Shown here piece after piece: positions 43,553-55,200 of a DNA stretch of 64,000 nt. The notes beneath the pieces are model-generated. The model saw only the letters and a list, made by a program, of their open reading frames with translations. It searched no databases and had not been told where the DNA came from. Every line of letters starts with the position of its first letter. Position 1 is the stretch's first letter. Location of the stretch: contig CAJNDS010002701.1 of the NCBI GenBank assembly GCA_905221605.1, forward strand, positions 1 to 64,000, read 5' to 3'. The position numbers were made by a program, and so were the translations under genes. The stretch is from Symbiodinium natans. Its lineage: Eukaryota > Sar > Dinophyceae > Suessiales > Symbiodiniaceae.

Positions 43553-43682
43553 GCCCTACAGCCCTACAGCCCTACAGCCCTACAGCCCTACAGCCCTACA
43601 GCCCTACAGCCCTAAACCCTAAACCCTAAACCCTGAACCCTAAACCCTAAACCCTAAACCCTAAACCCTAAACCCTAAACCC
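43553..43682 (-). repeat. Octamer array (GCCCTACA)x7 fused to CCCTAAA array
   Basis: Seven perfect GCCCTACA units (43553-43608) run without a break into about ten CCCTAAA units. Confidence 0.95.
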
Positions 43683-44654
43683 ATGCAAGGCCTCTGGCCA
43701 CGTCAGGGCACTCTGAGCCCTGATCTCAGGCGCACAGGTCACCAGGGACAGGTGCCGAGAGGACCACGCTTTTAGGCCCTTCGGCCCTGTCCGCAACCCG
43801 TACGTTTGCCCTGCTGCATGATGTTGCATCCTGCTACTGATCGTCAGAGCCCAATCACGTTCTCAGTTGCTTAGAGCAATCTTCGCCTCGGGCTTTAAGG
43901 TTTCTGGTTGGTAGGTTGCAGGAGCCCAGACGCCTTCTAGTACTGAAAGAACTTGGCGACTGCAACAGACGAACTCAGAGGCAGTTACTGACTGTTGCGG
44001 CAGTCTTGCTCATCAACATTACCCTAACCCTAATCCCTACACCCTAGACCCTAGACCCTAAACCCTAAACCCTGGCAGAATCAGTAGAGCACACGATGGC
44101 CACACTGCTGCATGTTCAGGGCTTTTAGGGTTGCAAGGGCAGGGGCTGCCTATTCCGCTACTTAAGCATAGAAGAGTGGAGACTGTCCCTTTGACAGGGT
44201 TGGGAACAGGGTTTGGAGTTTGAGGCATGCTGTATTGACGATGGGAGGGATGGCGTGTGTCTGTCTCCACTCTCAGCATCGAGAGGGCCAGAGTCTAGGA
44301 TCCGTCAAGAAAGTCATGCAACAAACCGGTGACCTTTTCATAAAGCACCCCCCCCCCCATGTTGTGCCAATAGTCTCGGCGAGGCACACAGTGACCTTGA
44401 AACGGACAATGCGGTCAATGCCGAACTTTGTTGTTTTCCTAGGCTCGCGGGTAGGGTTTTGTTAGGCCAAGACCCTGAACACCCGGGCCTCGGGCTTGAA
44501 GCTTGATGGCTGTGGAGTCCGTGGGGTCCGTGGCTGGGTCTTCGTTCGGGGATAGGGTTGCGGGTGCCTCAAAACAGAAACCCCTAGCATCCTAAACCCT
44601 AAACCCTCAACCCTATCCAGTGGCCCATACATTCTGAACTTTGAAACCCATGGC

Positions 44655-44825
44655 TCCAGAGTCCCAAAAGAAGCAGCGGATGGCTCCGAGCTTCTTTCCG
44701 TCCACAGTCTGCTCGCCGTTGTCGCCCACCACCTCGTTGTGGAGGTAGAACCTGGGGGCCCAATGGGCCCAAGCGGATTTGTAAGCGTAAAGCGACTGTT
44801 TGGAATCCACCCGCTGGCCTGGGTG
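44655..44825 (-). CDS. Coding exon, unassigned
   Basis: After CACCCAG| the minus strand reads QRVDSKQSLYAYKSAWAHWA, PRFYLHNEVVGDNGEQTVDG, KKLGAIRCFFWDSGAM. Strong coding character. The downstream donor is uncertain (GC after SG or GA after FFW). Confidence 0.65.
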
Positions 44826-44849
44826 TATGCAAACACATGTACTCTTGGG

Positions 44850-44945
44850 AGAGGTTGCTGTAGAGTTGCTGTAGAAAGCTCATCTGCTGCTCGTTTGGGA
44901 GGTACGTCACAGTTGCAAGCAGGGTCTTCAGGTTGAGGATTGGCG
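44850..44945 (-). CDS. Coding exon, unassigned
   Basis: The minus strand reads TLLATVTYLPNEQQMSFLQQ then LYSNLSQ. It lies immediately upstream on the transcript of the 44825 exon with only a very short spacer, so one of the two boundaries needs revision. Confidence 0.55.
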
Positions 44946-45513
44946 GACAGAAGGACATTTGTCCTTCAGAGTTTCAGGGTACCGGCAAAGTGGGTAGGTG
45001 CTCGACGCGCGTTTGCTTACCTGGTTGTTTCCTCAGTTTCACAGGCTTTTTTGGTGCTTCCCAAGGTTTGCTGGGGAGGGGCGGCGCTTGACCCGCAAGT
45101 CGCACCCGATGCATCCCAAAAGCAGCTTTTCCCCCAATACTTTTGTTTTCACTTGTTTCGGGTGTTCAAGAGCAACATTCGAAACATTCGAAAACGAGAC
45201 TGTCTTAAGGCACTGTAACAAGTTGCTGTTAGGAGCCTTCGGCCCTTGCTTTTTTGACAAAAGTACCCTGCCCGCCACTAGAACCGCTCGCTTACCCTGC
45301 CGAAGCAACCAGGGAAAACGAGGCATGCTAACCTAGGTTGAGGTACGTTTCGCCGGCCAGAGCAACAAACAAATGAAGACCGTTCCCTGAGTTGTGAATG
45401 TTTGTGCTAGGGAACTGCAGCCGAGGGATGAGAAGGGCCCCTTAGGGCTCTGGAACGGTCAAGCCAGACTTAATTATACGATGCAAAACAACAAATTCTT
45501 TCTTGCCCTTTTC

Positions 45514-45594
45514 CTGAAAAACCCTTCGGCCAAGCCACAGGACCCCGCCCAGGCTGGCCATGTCCATGTTCTCCCACTTCCGGTCGGGGTCGTA
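45514..45594 (-). CDS. Coding exon, unassigned, 81 bp
   Basis: Acceptor TTGCGAG| and GA donor (TTTCAG|GAAAAG) bracket YDPDRKWENMDMASLGGVLW then LGRRVFQ. Phase 0 at both ends. Confidence 0.65.
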
Positions 45595-45689
45595 CTCGCA
45601 AGGCGGATGTGGTGTTCTCGTTGCAAGGGCTTTGGCGGCTTAGGGCTTGCGATGCTCAGGGAATTTGGTGTCCTATAGTGGGATCGGAA

Positions 45690-45815
45690 CTTGCTGGGAG
45701 CTGGATTCTGGCCGAGCAAGTTTGTCTTTATCCGCAGATTTGCCTTCACTCATGCATTCTAGGCTGAAGGTGGAGCAAGCGCATTCCCGGGTTCCAAAGC
45801 TTTCAGATTCACCCC
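45690..45815 (-). CDS. Coding-like stretch, unassigned
   Basis: The minus frame reads GESESFGTRECACSTFSLEC, MSEGKSADKDKLARPESSSQ. Polar, Ser/Cys-rich; boundaries unknown. Confidence 0.4.
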
Positions 45816-46518
45816 GTCCAGACCCCTGCCCAAAAATCAAAAACACATTGTTGCGACAGTCTATCCCTTCTACCCCACCTGAGAATCCTGAGAGTCTGTA
45901 GTACGGCCTTGCTCTGCGCACTGTACTGGTAGAAGGTCATCGAGGCCGGCCCGTCTGCTTTCACACACTTGCCTTCCTGCCAGGCGGCGAATGGGATTGT
46001 GCACTGGGGCTTGAAACATTGATCTTGCAGCTGTGTCTTAGGAGTCTTTGCTTGTATCGTGCGAGGTAGGTCCTGCTTGGGCCCAGGGCCATGAAATCAT
46101 GTACTCCAAGGTCTCTCCGAGCAAGGGCTGCCACAGTCGGAGTCATTTTCAGCTTCTGCATCTAGACTGGTTTCGATTATATTGACTACAGGGCTAATGC
46201 ACGCGGGGGTTGATCTTAATTACGGCTGCAACGTCATAATCGGATTCCATGTTGAAAACGGTTTCCGAAAGGGACAAGCGTTTAGAACAACACCCATGCT
46301 GCAGCAGCTACTGCCGTGGTTGGCTCTGGCTTGGGGCCTACGCTCCAAGGTTCAAGGTTGAGGAAGTAAAATTTGATGTCAGGATTTCCTGCGCCCAAGG
46401 CTTGAAGGATCTTCGGGGTGCAGGGGTATAAAATCTGATATATGAAGCTTGAGGCGCAGAGCTTTATGCAAGACCCCTGATTTGCAGCAGCAGATTGGCT
46501 CGAAACGAACTCGATCGC

Positions 46519-46565
46519 CTGTGGCACGCTGCCCTTCTCGCACTGTTCGTAGATCACGTTGCGAC
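46519..46565 (-). CDS. Coding micro-exon, unassigned, 47 bp
   Basis: Acceptor CCCGAG|GT and GC donor (CCACAG|GCGATC) bracket RNVIYEQCEKGSVPQ. The frame remains open past the donor (AIEFVSSQSAAANQ). Confidence 0.6.
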
Positions 46566-46597
46566 CTCGGGCATGAGAGCCCTGAACCCTGAACCCT

Positions 46598-46696
46598 GGG
46601 ATGTTACCCCTTTATACTAACAGTCCCTCAGAATAGGGATTACAATATGGGCTGCTAGAATCCCTATTAAGGACTGTTAGTATAAGGAAAATCCCA
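46598..46696. mobile_element. Inverted-repeat element, family A, diverged copy
   Basis: GGGATGTTACCCCTTTATAC ... GTATAAGGAAAATCCC, with CTAACAGTCC / GGACTGTTAG inside. Right terminus eroded. Confidence 0.9.
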
Positions 46697-46734
46697 ACCT
46701 GAACCCGGAGTCCTAAGCCTGGATCCCACCCAAA

Positions 46735-46835
46735 CGTTCTGCTCGTAGCCGACAAATTTGATTGCCAAATACATCCCAATTTGTCAGCGCAGAAATCGTC
46801 AGAGACTAGATGCAACCTCCTGCTCTGAAGTCTCT
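46735..46835 (-). CDS. Coding-like stretch, unassigned
   Basis: Three frames are open: LHLVSDDFCADKLGCIWQSN, LTNWDVFGNQICRLRAERLG or MYLAIKFVGYEQNVW before GT. At least one exon is likely but the frame cannot be fixed. Confidence 0.4.
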
Positions 46836-47776
46836 TCAACTCTGGCCAAAGGAGTTCAGGGTTTAGGGACTAAGGTCCTGATCCCGGAACCCATTCCAAG
46901 GCCGAGGTATGGCGACAGGCCACCGGTGGTGGGAGAGAATCCGGCTTCTTTCCGGAACCAGGTCTGGCAGTACGTGGAGTGCCTCGGTTTCGGCTGTGTG
47001 TCGGCAGGAACAAAACAAGCTTACTTAAGACGCAAAGCCCTGCAGCTTCCTAATTGCCCTCAAGCCCCAGACAAAAGCAGCCAACAACAAGCCTTTGATC
47101 CCAAAAGCCACGTCACTCCCAGGGCTCGTTGCCCTTGAGGGCCTGCGATCTCAGCACGCAAGCCCGCGTTTTGGGGCAGGACTCGAAGCCTGGGAGGCCA
47201 GGGCAGGGCTTTTCAAGGATCTTCGACCCTGGCTTTCGTGCGTTTTGGACTTTGTTCTTCTGTCTAGAATATTCCTTCTAAAAATCACAAGGGAAATAGC
47301 GGCTTTCCTATCAAATGCAGAGGTAATAGGGGCTTTCCTTTTAAACTACAGGGGAACTAGAGTAGACGAGGCATACGAGGCTTTCCCGATGTCCATATAA
47401 GAGGAAATGGAGGTAATCCTTGAAACTACAAGGGCAACAGAGCCTGCCCCATTAAAAACAAAACGAGAGCACCGATGTCTCAAAAACAAAGCAAGATTTG
47501 CAAGGCTTTAAAATCAGGGCAGTTGGGGGAATGCAGGCCCCCCCCACCCACCCGTGCAACCACAATGCTCGCATGCGGCGAACCCACCAATCCTAATTCG
47601 TTGACGCCCGAGCCATGTTAAGCTGCATCTTGTAGCATCAAGTATCCAAGACCTTACAACCTAATCGTCCACTCGGGCCATTCCCGTAGGGGGCTTGTGG
47701 ATTCGAGGTGTTGGGCATGTACAGTTTGGGGCTTCAGGGTAACGGATGTGGAAACTCCAACACCTGCATGCCCTGC

Positions 47777-47845
47777 CAGAGAAGCTGCAACAGGTCCACA
47801 TTCAATCCCCAGATCCTTCCTTTCTTGACGCAAGTCCTGCAGCAC
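47777..47845 (-). CDS. Coding exon, unassigned, 69 bp
   Basis: Acceptor AAAAAG| and GC donor (TCTCTG|GCAGGG) bracket VLQDLRQERKDLGIECGPVA ASL, phase 0. Coiled-coil-like start. Lies directly downstream of the Cys-rich exon at 48.0 kb. Confidence 0.6.
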
Positions 47846-47965
47846 CTTTTTCTTGCCCTTCAAAGGTTTAGGTTTTCGGGTTCTGGCTCAGGGTTCATTC
47901 AAGATACTATGGCATCTCAAGCCAAACCCCAAACAGCCACGCACCAAACTCTCCAGTTGCAGCAG

Positions 47966-48112
47966 CTGCAAACAAGAATCTGTGGCAGCCATCTGTGTTG
48001 GCGCAAAAGTATTCGCAGTTGCGGAGGGAAGTTCTGGTGAAACCAATCCTGTCCTCAGCAGCAAAGTGTGCTTTGCTGAAACTGCCGAACTGGGCAGCCT
48101 GTGCTGCAAAGC
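47966..48112 (-). CDS. Cys-patterned exon, possibly PAN/apple-like
   Basis: Acceptor CTTTACAG|GC, then FAAQAAQFGSFSKAHFAAED, RIGFTRTSLRNCEYFCANTD, GCHRFLFAAAATG. The NCEYFCANTDGCHRFLF spacing resembles PAN/apple-type domains (inference from spacing only). The donor at the left end is approximate. Confidence 0.55.
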
Positions 48113-48454
48113 CTGTAAAGCAATTGAACATTAAGTCTTTGGGCTTAGGATTTGGATGTGCTTGCCGGATTCATTGTGGCCTCGGCATGCTTGAGCACCG
48201 CTCCACATCGTTCAACACTCATGCTTTGGGATGCAGTGAGGTAGGGTCTATATAGTGTCTCAGCCACGTGGGAACAGAATTGTACTGTACTGGGGCCGAC
48301 AGGAATGCCCTATATCTTCCCAGCCAAGTCTCACCCGGCTCGGTGGCCTCGGGTCACACATGGAAACCCTCTGTGAAAACCGCTCTAATCCTCAATCCCC
48401 GAGCCTCGAACCCCCCCCCCCCCAAAAAAAAAAGAAAGTATATATACATATATA

Positions 48455-48511
48455 CGTAAACCCTAAACCCTAAACCCCTAACCCCCAAACCCTAAACCCT
48501 AAACCCTAAAG
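48455..48511 (-). repeat. CCCTAAA array
   Basis: About seven heptamers with CCCCTAA variants, next to a C13A11 tract (48411-48434). Confidence 0.9.
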
Positions 48512-48705
48512 CCTTGAAAACCCACAGATGACACAGAGTGAATCTCGTCAAGTGCCTTTGGGGGGATCACGGTCTGAGACTTGGCAGGGGGACTTCCTAA
48601 AACCCGCCTAACCCCACGTTTCAACGGCAGGGTGCGATCACCCAAGTAAGGCTAGAATATGAGGCTCTGTACTTGCAACTGCACTTCTGAGAATAACTAT
48701 CCTTG

Positions 48706-48818
48706 TTTGGGATGTTCCCCCTTATACTAACAGTCCTTAATAGCGATTATAGGGCCCCCTATTATAATCCGTACTAAGGACTGCTAGTATAAGGGGTATA
48801 AGGGGGAAACACCCCAAA
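48706..48818. mobile_element. Inverted-repeat element, family A, full copy
   Basis: TTTGGGATGTTCCCCCTTAT ... AGGGGGAAACACCCCAAA with the shared TACTAACAGTCCTTAATAG core. A short GTATAAGGGG duplication lies near the right end. Confidence 0.92.
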
Positions 48819-48881
48819 TCCTTATGATGAAAAGCCCCGTAAGGCTCTTACAACACAATGTCTCAGCTTCCAAGCCGCAAC

Positions 48882-48915
48882 CTTGTGCCAGCCATGGTCG
48901 AGAGGATAGTACAGC
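48882..48915 (-). CDS. Coding micro-exon, unassigned, 34 bp
   Basis: Acceptor TCGAG|G and GT donor (CACAAG|GTTGCG) bracket LYYPLDHGWHK. Flanked by the inverted-repeat element at 48706-48818. Confidence 0.5.
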
Positions 48916-49424
48916 CTCGAGAACTTTTGAGAGTTTTGGGGGGAGGGGGGGGGGAGGGGGGAGGGGGGGGGCTGGGGAGCTAAAAACAAAACAGTCCGCA
49001 AACATCAGACTATGCGTGTTTTAGGAGGGGGGGGGCGGATGGCAGGCTGCAGAATGTTGTAATTCACTCACATTCGCTCTTCCACTTCCTGCCCGGACAC
49101 GTTGCCGCAGGATGGAGTTGAGGTGTTGTGGGGGGCGAAGAGAGAGGCAACGAATCCCCTCCTTTACATCTGACAACTATTATTTTGAATCCTGACTCTA
49201 ATACCTAGTGTGCGGAACTTGTACATGACCAGCCGGACCCTACGTGGAGGTACAAGGGTATGGGCGGAAATGCTCTCCTTCAAGTCATACAAATCAGCTG
49301 CCTTTTGAAACCAGCCCTCCAAAATCCCAGACTTGAGTACCCTGAACTCAGAGCCCCTCTATTGGCCCTAAGTTTAAGACACATACTCTCAAGCTGGGTG
49401 TGAAACGACGACGTGGCCAGGCAC

Positions 49425-49500
49425 TAGATTTTGCAAACACGTCTACCTCAACCCATTCTGCCTTGTATCTTGGCGCCTCATCCGGCTTTCGGCTTACAAG
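49425..49500 (-). CDS. Coding-like stretch, unassigned
   Basis: The minus frame reads RKPDEAPRYKAEWVEVDVFA then KSSAW. Good composition, boundaries unknown. Confidence 0.45.
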
Positions 49501-49544
49501 ACGTAGGTGTCTAAGCTTGGGGCGTATGAACCCTAAGAATGTTT

Positions 49545-49639
49545 CTGTCGATAGCATTGGGGTGGGCCGGAATGGATAAAGCTGCGCCGGGTGGCGGGGA
49601 ACCCGACGCCTTGCTCTCCTGCATCAGCGCTGCGGCTTC
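49545..49639 (-). CDS. Coding exon, unassigned
   Basis: Acceptor TTTCAGCAG|, then EAAALMQESKASGSPPPGAA and LSIPAHPNAIDR. Helix followed by a Ser/Pro linker; left boundary approximate. Confidence 0.55.
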
Positions 49640-49697
49640 CTGCTGAAAGTCAAAAGCCTGGTCCGCGGAGCTGTGTGTAAGGTTCAGTTTAGGGCCC

Positions 49698-49785
49698 CTA
49701 AACTCTAAACCCTCAACCCTAAACCCTAAACCCTTCACCCTAAACCCTCAACCCTAAACTCTTTACCTTAAACCCTAAGCCCTAA
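49698..49785 (-). repeat. CCCTAAA/CCCTCAA array
   Basis: Alternating CCCTAAA, CCCTCAA and CCCTTCA units. Confidence 0.9.
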
Positions 49786-50002
49786 GGGACTGGACTCAGG
49801 GCATCGGATTTCGTGCCGAGTCTCGGGTCTAGATTGAAACTGTCACAAGAGGAGGCCTGAGCCGGTGAAGTCCAAGACAAGACCCGGACCTCGTGAACTT
49901 TGCGACCCCTATAAGCTTGAAACCCTTTTTACCTTTAAGGCCACAGCTCCAACCCCGACCCCTAAATCCAGGAACAGTGCGCGAAAAGACTCCCTGAGAT
50001 AC

Positions 50003-50065
50003 CCACGGCGCCACGTCTGGCCTACAGCGGGACCATGATGACCGTGCAACTTTTTTATTGAGGTC
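50003..50065 (-). CDS. Coding exon, unassigned, 63 bp
   Basis: Acceptor CTTGAG| and GT donor (CCGTGG|GTATCTC) bracket DLNKKVARSSWSRCRPDVAP W. Phase 0 at both ends. Confidence 0.55.
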
Positions 50066-50844
50066 CTCAAGATCCTTACACGTTCAAGCATTGAACTTAG
50101 GGTTTAGGGTTTAGGGGTAAGGGTTTAGGGTTTAGGCCCCCCGCCCCCAGCCTAAAACTCTAAACCCACCCCTGAACATGGGATTTGCCTCGAAGGCATC
50201 CGCCTCATCCGACCCGGACACCTGGCGGAGGTTTGCGTAGGTTCTCGGCCCTGTATATGCATGTGTGTTCCAAGCTGCTTATGAAACATCCAGTACAGTT
50301 TAAGCAGTTTTGTTCAGGCCTGTTGGCCTTGGAGCACCAAACCTCATATGCGGGGAGCATAGACATTCACAAACCAATACGAATCAAAATAGAGCTGAGG
50401 GGTCGCGAATTCAACTCTTCTATGACCTCCCACACAAGTCCCGGATCGAAACCTCAACGACAGGACTGCTGAGCAGTGGAACACCACAGAGTGGACTTCT
50501 GTCAAACGCTGCGAAATGCACCTGCCCTGGGAATGGACGCACGAAGCGACATAGTCGCGACACGGAGCACTTGAATCGTGAAAAACTGCACGGGACCGAG
50601 CAGCAGCACGATTTTGAACACGGCATGTGCATGGGATGCAGGCGGGAGCACGATGTGTCACTTGGGGCGATGCCAAAACCACGCATGTCCAATAGCCACC
50701 GAAACCCCACAATTCTGCTGGCACGCCACACCCAAATAAAAACGATTGGGACCCCACAGGGCGCCGCAAGAGCCGGGCGACTGGGTGGGCACGCTTCGCG
50801 CAGCAGCGGAAGCAGCAGGAGAAGCTGTAGTACTAGTAATTAGC

Positions 50845-50845
50845 A

Positions 50846-50880
<35 letters not shown>

Positions 50881-50900
50881 GGTCGTGGTCGTCGTCGTAC
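50845..50900. repeat. (GTC)n trinucleotide repeat
   Basis: About 16 GTC units with GGTCGT variants; the minus strand would encode poly-Arg/Asp/Thr depending on frame. Confidence 0.93.
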
Positions 50901-51829
50901 TATCCTTAGTAGGCGCAGTCCTTGCATCTGACGTCGCTGTGGTCGAAAACGCGGGCAGGCGTGTCACTTGAGCAACAGTATATGCTGAGCTGCCAGGGGG
51001 GTCGAATCAAATTTAGGATGTCGTGCTAACGCGGGCCGCTTCATTTCAAGGGCGAGACCGCGAGGCCTGCTCCGAAAAGTCTAAGACCCAACTGACGCTA
51101 ATGCCCAGGGCTACAGCAACCTCGCAGCAACTGTGGCCGCGAAAACGCCCGCATTGCTCACGGACATTGCGGGGTTCTTGAGGGGATTAGGTTTGGGGCT
51201 GTTCGTGCGGGGCCCGACGTTGAACATGCAGGGCTATTGTATTGTTGCAGTACTTGACGAAAGAAATTAACCCTCTTTGCCCTCAACGCTGGAACCTCAG
51301 AGGGTTCGCAAACTCACTGCCTGGGGAAAATCGACAAAAAACCCAAGCTCTGCATCCAAAACACATGCCCAAGTGAGGCTTCATCCTGCCTGGAGCTTGC
51401 CCGTCAATTGTAGAGCACCAAGTGCGCATCTGAAACAAGGGCAGCCCGGAGATTAAGTGCTAACGTCCGAGGGTTTAAGTCACAACTCAAAATTTAAAAT
51501 ATTTGGGCTCCGAGAACGCTGAGGAGGCAAGTGCTAGGGCTGGTGTATGGGTCCATGGCGTGGTTGCTTTGGCGAGGTTCGAGTGTTTAGGCTTTCTGCT
51601 ACTCCCCTACGGTTGGTTCGCGTGGAACCCTTACAGTATGGGCTCTCCGATACACGAGCAGGTGCTCACCGTTCTGCTGGTTTTTCTTTTTTGTCGAGGC
51701 CAGTTTTCATGCAGAGTCCTGCCACTGAGAAGCTGTGGCAACCGCCATGCAGGGTTCATGGGTTTAGGTTTTAACCCCAAGCTGCCTACCTTCTGTTCGT
51801 TGGGGCTTCGAATCTTTCTGAACCACGTC

Positions 51830-51954
51830 TAGGTCGCCCTGCACAAATCCGAAAAACCCACTTCCCAATCCGGGAATAAAAAGCTCGAGGCCAAACTTCT
51901 TGCCCATGATGTTGTTTGGATGAATTTCCGATGCGTCGGGGTTGAAAGTCTGGG
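51830..51954 (-). CDS. Coding exon, unassigned
   Basis: After TTTAGAG|G the minus strand reads LAQTFNPDASEIHPNNIMGK, KFGLELFIPGLGSGFFGFVQ. Strong coding character; the downstream donor is uncertain. Follows the 52.06-kb exon on the transcript. Confidence 0.6.
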
Positions 51955-51984
51955 CCAACCTCTAAACAAAACAACACTGGGCTC

Positions 51985-52055
51985 CACCCACTTGGGCCAC
52001 CTGATTGCGCAACCTGTTCAAAAACTTCACGCGCTGGTGCAGTGCAAGCTCACCT
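51985..52055 (-). CDS. Coding exon, unassigned
   Basis: The minus strand reads ELALHQRVKFLNRLRNQVAQ then VGG. Amphipathic helix; several donors are possible (GT after NQ, GC after GG). Confidence 0.55.
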
Positions 52056-53264
52056 GCGAAACCTAAGCCCTCCAACCCTTTTAAAGACAGCGTGCCTTGG
52101 AAACACCACACACGCTCGCAAAATAAAAAAAGAAAAAGACAGCAGATAAGCCAGGCGACGTTTCGTCCTGGCACTCGTCATCCTTTTCGATCGCGGATGG
52201 GAGGGTGGCAGCAGCGATGGCCGGGGCCTCTCTGTTTCCAGGGTTGTTTAGGGTTTAGGTGCGTGGTTCCGTGCCCAGGTTTCGGGGCTTGTGGTTTGCA
52301 AGGTGCCTGCCGCCCCCTAAGCGCTGAAGCCCTACAGTCCTACGCAACCTACTTGGAAAGCTTTTGGTCCCACCCCAAATAAGGGCCATAACTCAGGGGA
52401 ATGAGCTCCTCTGGTTGCGATGAGTTCTGGGAAAGGGCTTTGTTTACAGCACAGGGGCTTTGGATGTTCAGGAATGTAGTCTTATCCGCATACATTGTCA
52501 TACGGCTTAGTATAGTTCAAGCTCTCAATTACACACACACAGTGAGTTTAAACGGGATACGTACACGCACAGTGATGAATCCTACATTTGCTGCGTCCAC
52601 CCGATCCAAAGGCGGACAGGGGAGCACCGGGTGCACCTTGAGAGGTGACGTTCAGTGGGTTAGATTGGTTAGATATTGCCGCATGACCAAATTCAGAGTG
52701 CACGCCTGGCAGCCGATTCTGCTTTCCGCGGTGCGACTCAGCAAACCCACGCCCTGAACCGGCCAATGCCTGCCAAGTAAAGCAGAATTATAAAGCGTCC
52801 CTGAACCCTAAACCCTAAACCCTAAACCCTTTAAACAACACATTGGGAAAGAGTCCTGAAAATGCATGGGGTCACGATCTGGATACCCGACTGTGGAGGC
52901 CCATCCTCCCTGAACTCCCAGAGACCCAAAAGCCCCAAAACCCTTTACCCCCTGAGTTTAGGGTTTAGGGTTTAGGGTGGTTCTTGGTAGGGAATGAGGG
53001 AATTCGGGCCCTACCGGCCAGTAAATCTTCTGAGCGGGAGACGCCCAAGGCTGCCACCAAACGCCACATCCCCTTGGCTACTGCATTTCAGGCTTGATGG
53101 AGGTTTCAAAGTGCAGGGTTTCACCGCTCAAGGTTCAGAGGTTAGGAGCTCGGGGGGCTTCAGGGGGGGCTTGGCCGGAAGAGGTTTTCGGCGGTGGGGT
53201 CTCCATTGTGGGAGTCCCAAACTGAGGCAGGATCCTGCAGTCAGCTTTGCGGTAGCGAGATGCT

Positions 53265-53440
53265 TAGCACACTTGAAGTAATAGTGCACCCGCATTGAAC
53301 AAGATATGACGGAACATATGCTCCGAGGGAAGAAGTGGTTTGTGAAAAAGCCATTTGATGGAGCACGTTCTTGTCGGTGTGCCGCACTTCTTTGAGTCAC
53401 ACCCTTTGGTGATAAGTTGCTCAAAAATAGAGTCCATGGA
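53265..53440 (-). CDS. Coding-like stretch, unassigned
   Basis: The minus frame reads MSMDSIFEQLITKGCDSKKC, GTPTRTCSIKWLFHKPLLPS, EHMFRHILFNAG. Plausible coding sequence, but all frames are fairly open. Confidence 0.4.
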
Positions 53441-53659
53441 CATCCTGTGTTGCCCCAAGCACGAACCCTTGGACCGGAGGCTAAGGCCCTGGCCATGTTG
53501 CAGTAGGGAGCGCTTTGAATCGACTGAAAGGGGACGTGAATTTCTCAAAGCCATTGAGCCCGGGATTCAAAAGCAGCTTCATGCAGAGTGGCTTGGGCTT
53601 CAGGGTGTTGGCTTTTTGCAGGGATCACCGCATTAAACCCCAGCTCTAAACAGCAGCCT

Positions 53660-53790
53660 GAGTCCCAGAGCAAAAAATAGCAAGTCCGATGCCCGAACGC
53701 TCTTTCGAACCCCGTGGATGAAATGTGACATGTAGACATCTGAGCTTGAAAGGTAGTAGGAATAGATAGCCATTGCGCTTCTGGCCGTTG
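53660..53790 (-). CDS. Coding-like exon, hydrophobic, unassigned
   Basis: The minus frame reads AMAIYSYYLSSSDVYMSHFI, HGVRKSVRASDLLFFALGLR, LLFRAGV to a stop. Possibly membrane-associated. Confidence 0.45.
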
Positions 53791-53989
53791 AGGGTCCGGG
53801 GTCCCCGGTCCCCAACGAAGCCCAAAGATATCCCAAAGCTTTGGCGTTCAAGGATCAAAGCTTTGTGCTTTGGTGCTGGTTTTGTCCAGGGCTGTAGGGT
53901 TCCCGGGTTTATGGCTGTAGACCTACGGCGTTGAGGCTTTGAGGGGTTTTGGGTTTATGTGGTAGGTTTCAGTTGAGGGCTTCTAATTT

Positions 53990-55200
53990 TGCGACTATAG
54001 GGGTGGAGCTCGAGTGTGGGCACAACCTTTCATGGAGCGCGCACAGTGCTCACTCTGGCGAATTGCATAAGGAAGCATTCCCGGCAATGCGCTGGCATGA
54101 TCTATGCTTGGCATGATATCTACCTTCCCCACCTCGAGCCACTGAGGTAGCGAAGCAAGGGTAGCGGGAACGGTGCGACTCCAAATGCTGGTGAAACATG
54201 CCAACCGCAAGAGAGAACGGTGCCACGCACCTTTGCTCTGCAACCACTGCGCTCGAAGCCTTGCGAAGACTGCAATTAAAGGTCTTTATAGAGAGCTGAT
54301 TGGAGCAGACTGTCCAGCAACGTGCAGGAAATTGGCGCTAGCAACAGTGATCGCAGAATGCTCTAGAAACGGCTGTTGCCGTGGGCTAGCATGCACCAGG
54401 TTCATCTAGGGGTCCATACTGCCGCACCGAATCACAATCGAAATCATACCTTTCGCCGGATCTCCCAAGCAGAAAGAGGAAGCCAGCTAAGCCTGATAAG
54501 TCAGCTTTCACGACAGAAGATGCCAAGCTCGGAGTCCCTGAATATTAGGTCGCTGAGCTTGCCAAATGAAACCCAATGCAGCCATAAAGGCAGCATTTTT
54601 AAGAAGATAGCTTTGATGCGTGACCGTTGGCACTGCTTTTTTCCTAGCAACACATGGGCAAACTCTAGTAATGTCAGGATGCCTTGCATCCTTTTCCAAA
54701 GACTCACCCCTCCGGAGTCCCCACACCTGTACAGAGGGCGTATGTTTAGGAGAAACTACAGACACAGAGCTTGCATGTTACTGTGCGCTCCCCAAGCCGC
54801 CTGGAAAGTGTTCGGAGGGTTGGATCCCTTTGAGCCCTGCCGTGACGTCTGCCCGCGCACTGCGCCACTGCCGTTAGACAAACGAGACAGTGGATCCTGT
54901 CTCCGCAACATGAAGCTACTCACAAGGGAAGGAGTAGCGAGGGCGCGGCACAGGGCACCGCCCAGCAAGGGCTTCATACCTGATGCTCACTAATTCTCGT
55001 CTGGCCCATGGCCAACGAACATCCTGCCGACGGCTACATCTAGAAAACTTGAGTGGTTCAAGATCTGCGAACTTCGCCAACGGCTTTCACGAATCCCTGG
55101 GGCAGTCAGGCATCCCACCTCAGATCTCCACTTCAACCCGCATCGGCTGTAGGGCTCTTTTTCTTAGCTGACACCAGGCCCCTAAATTCTACAGGAAGCC
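53990..55200. other. 1.2-kb stretch without telomere-like motifs; coding status unclear
   Basis: Both strands carry open stretches (a 205-codon plus frame at 54376-54993 and several minus frames). None resembles a family I know. It differs from surrounding introns in lacking heptamers, so it may be an inserted element or a cluster of exons. Confidence 0.3.

Noticed and set aside
50844-50900. Coding homopolymer tract as in coccidian (Eimeria) genomes.
   Set aside because: It is the only trinucleotide tract of that kind here; Eimeria would show abundant CAG repeats and standard GT donors, so that lineage was rejected.
54376-54993. 205-codon plus-strand frame.
   Set aside because: No family resemblance, and minus frames over the same region are similarly open; kept only as an unclear region.
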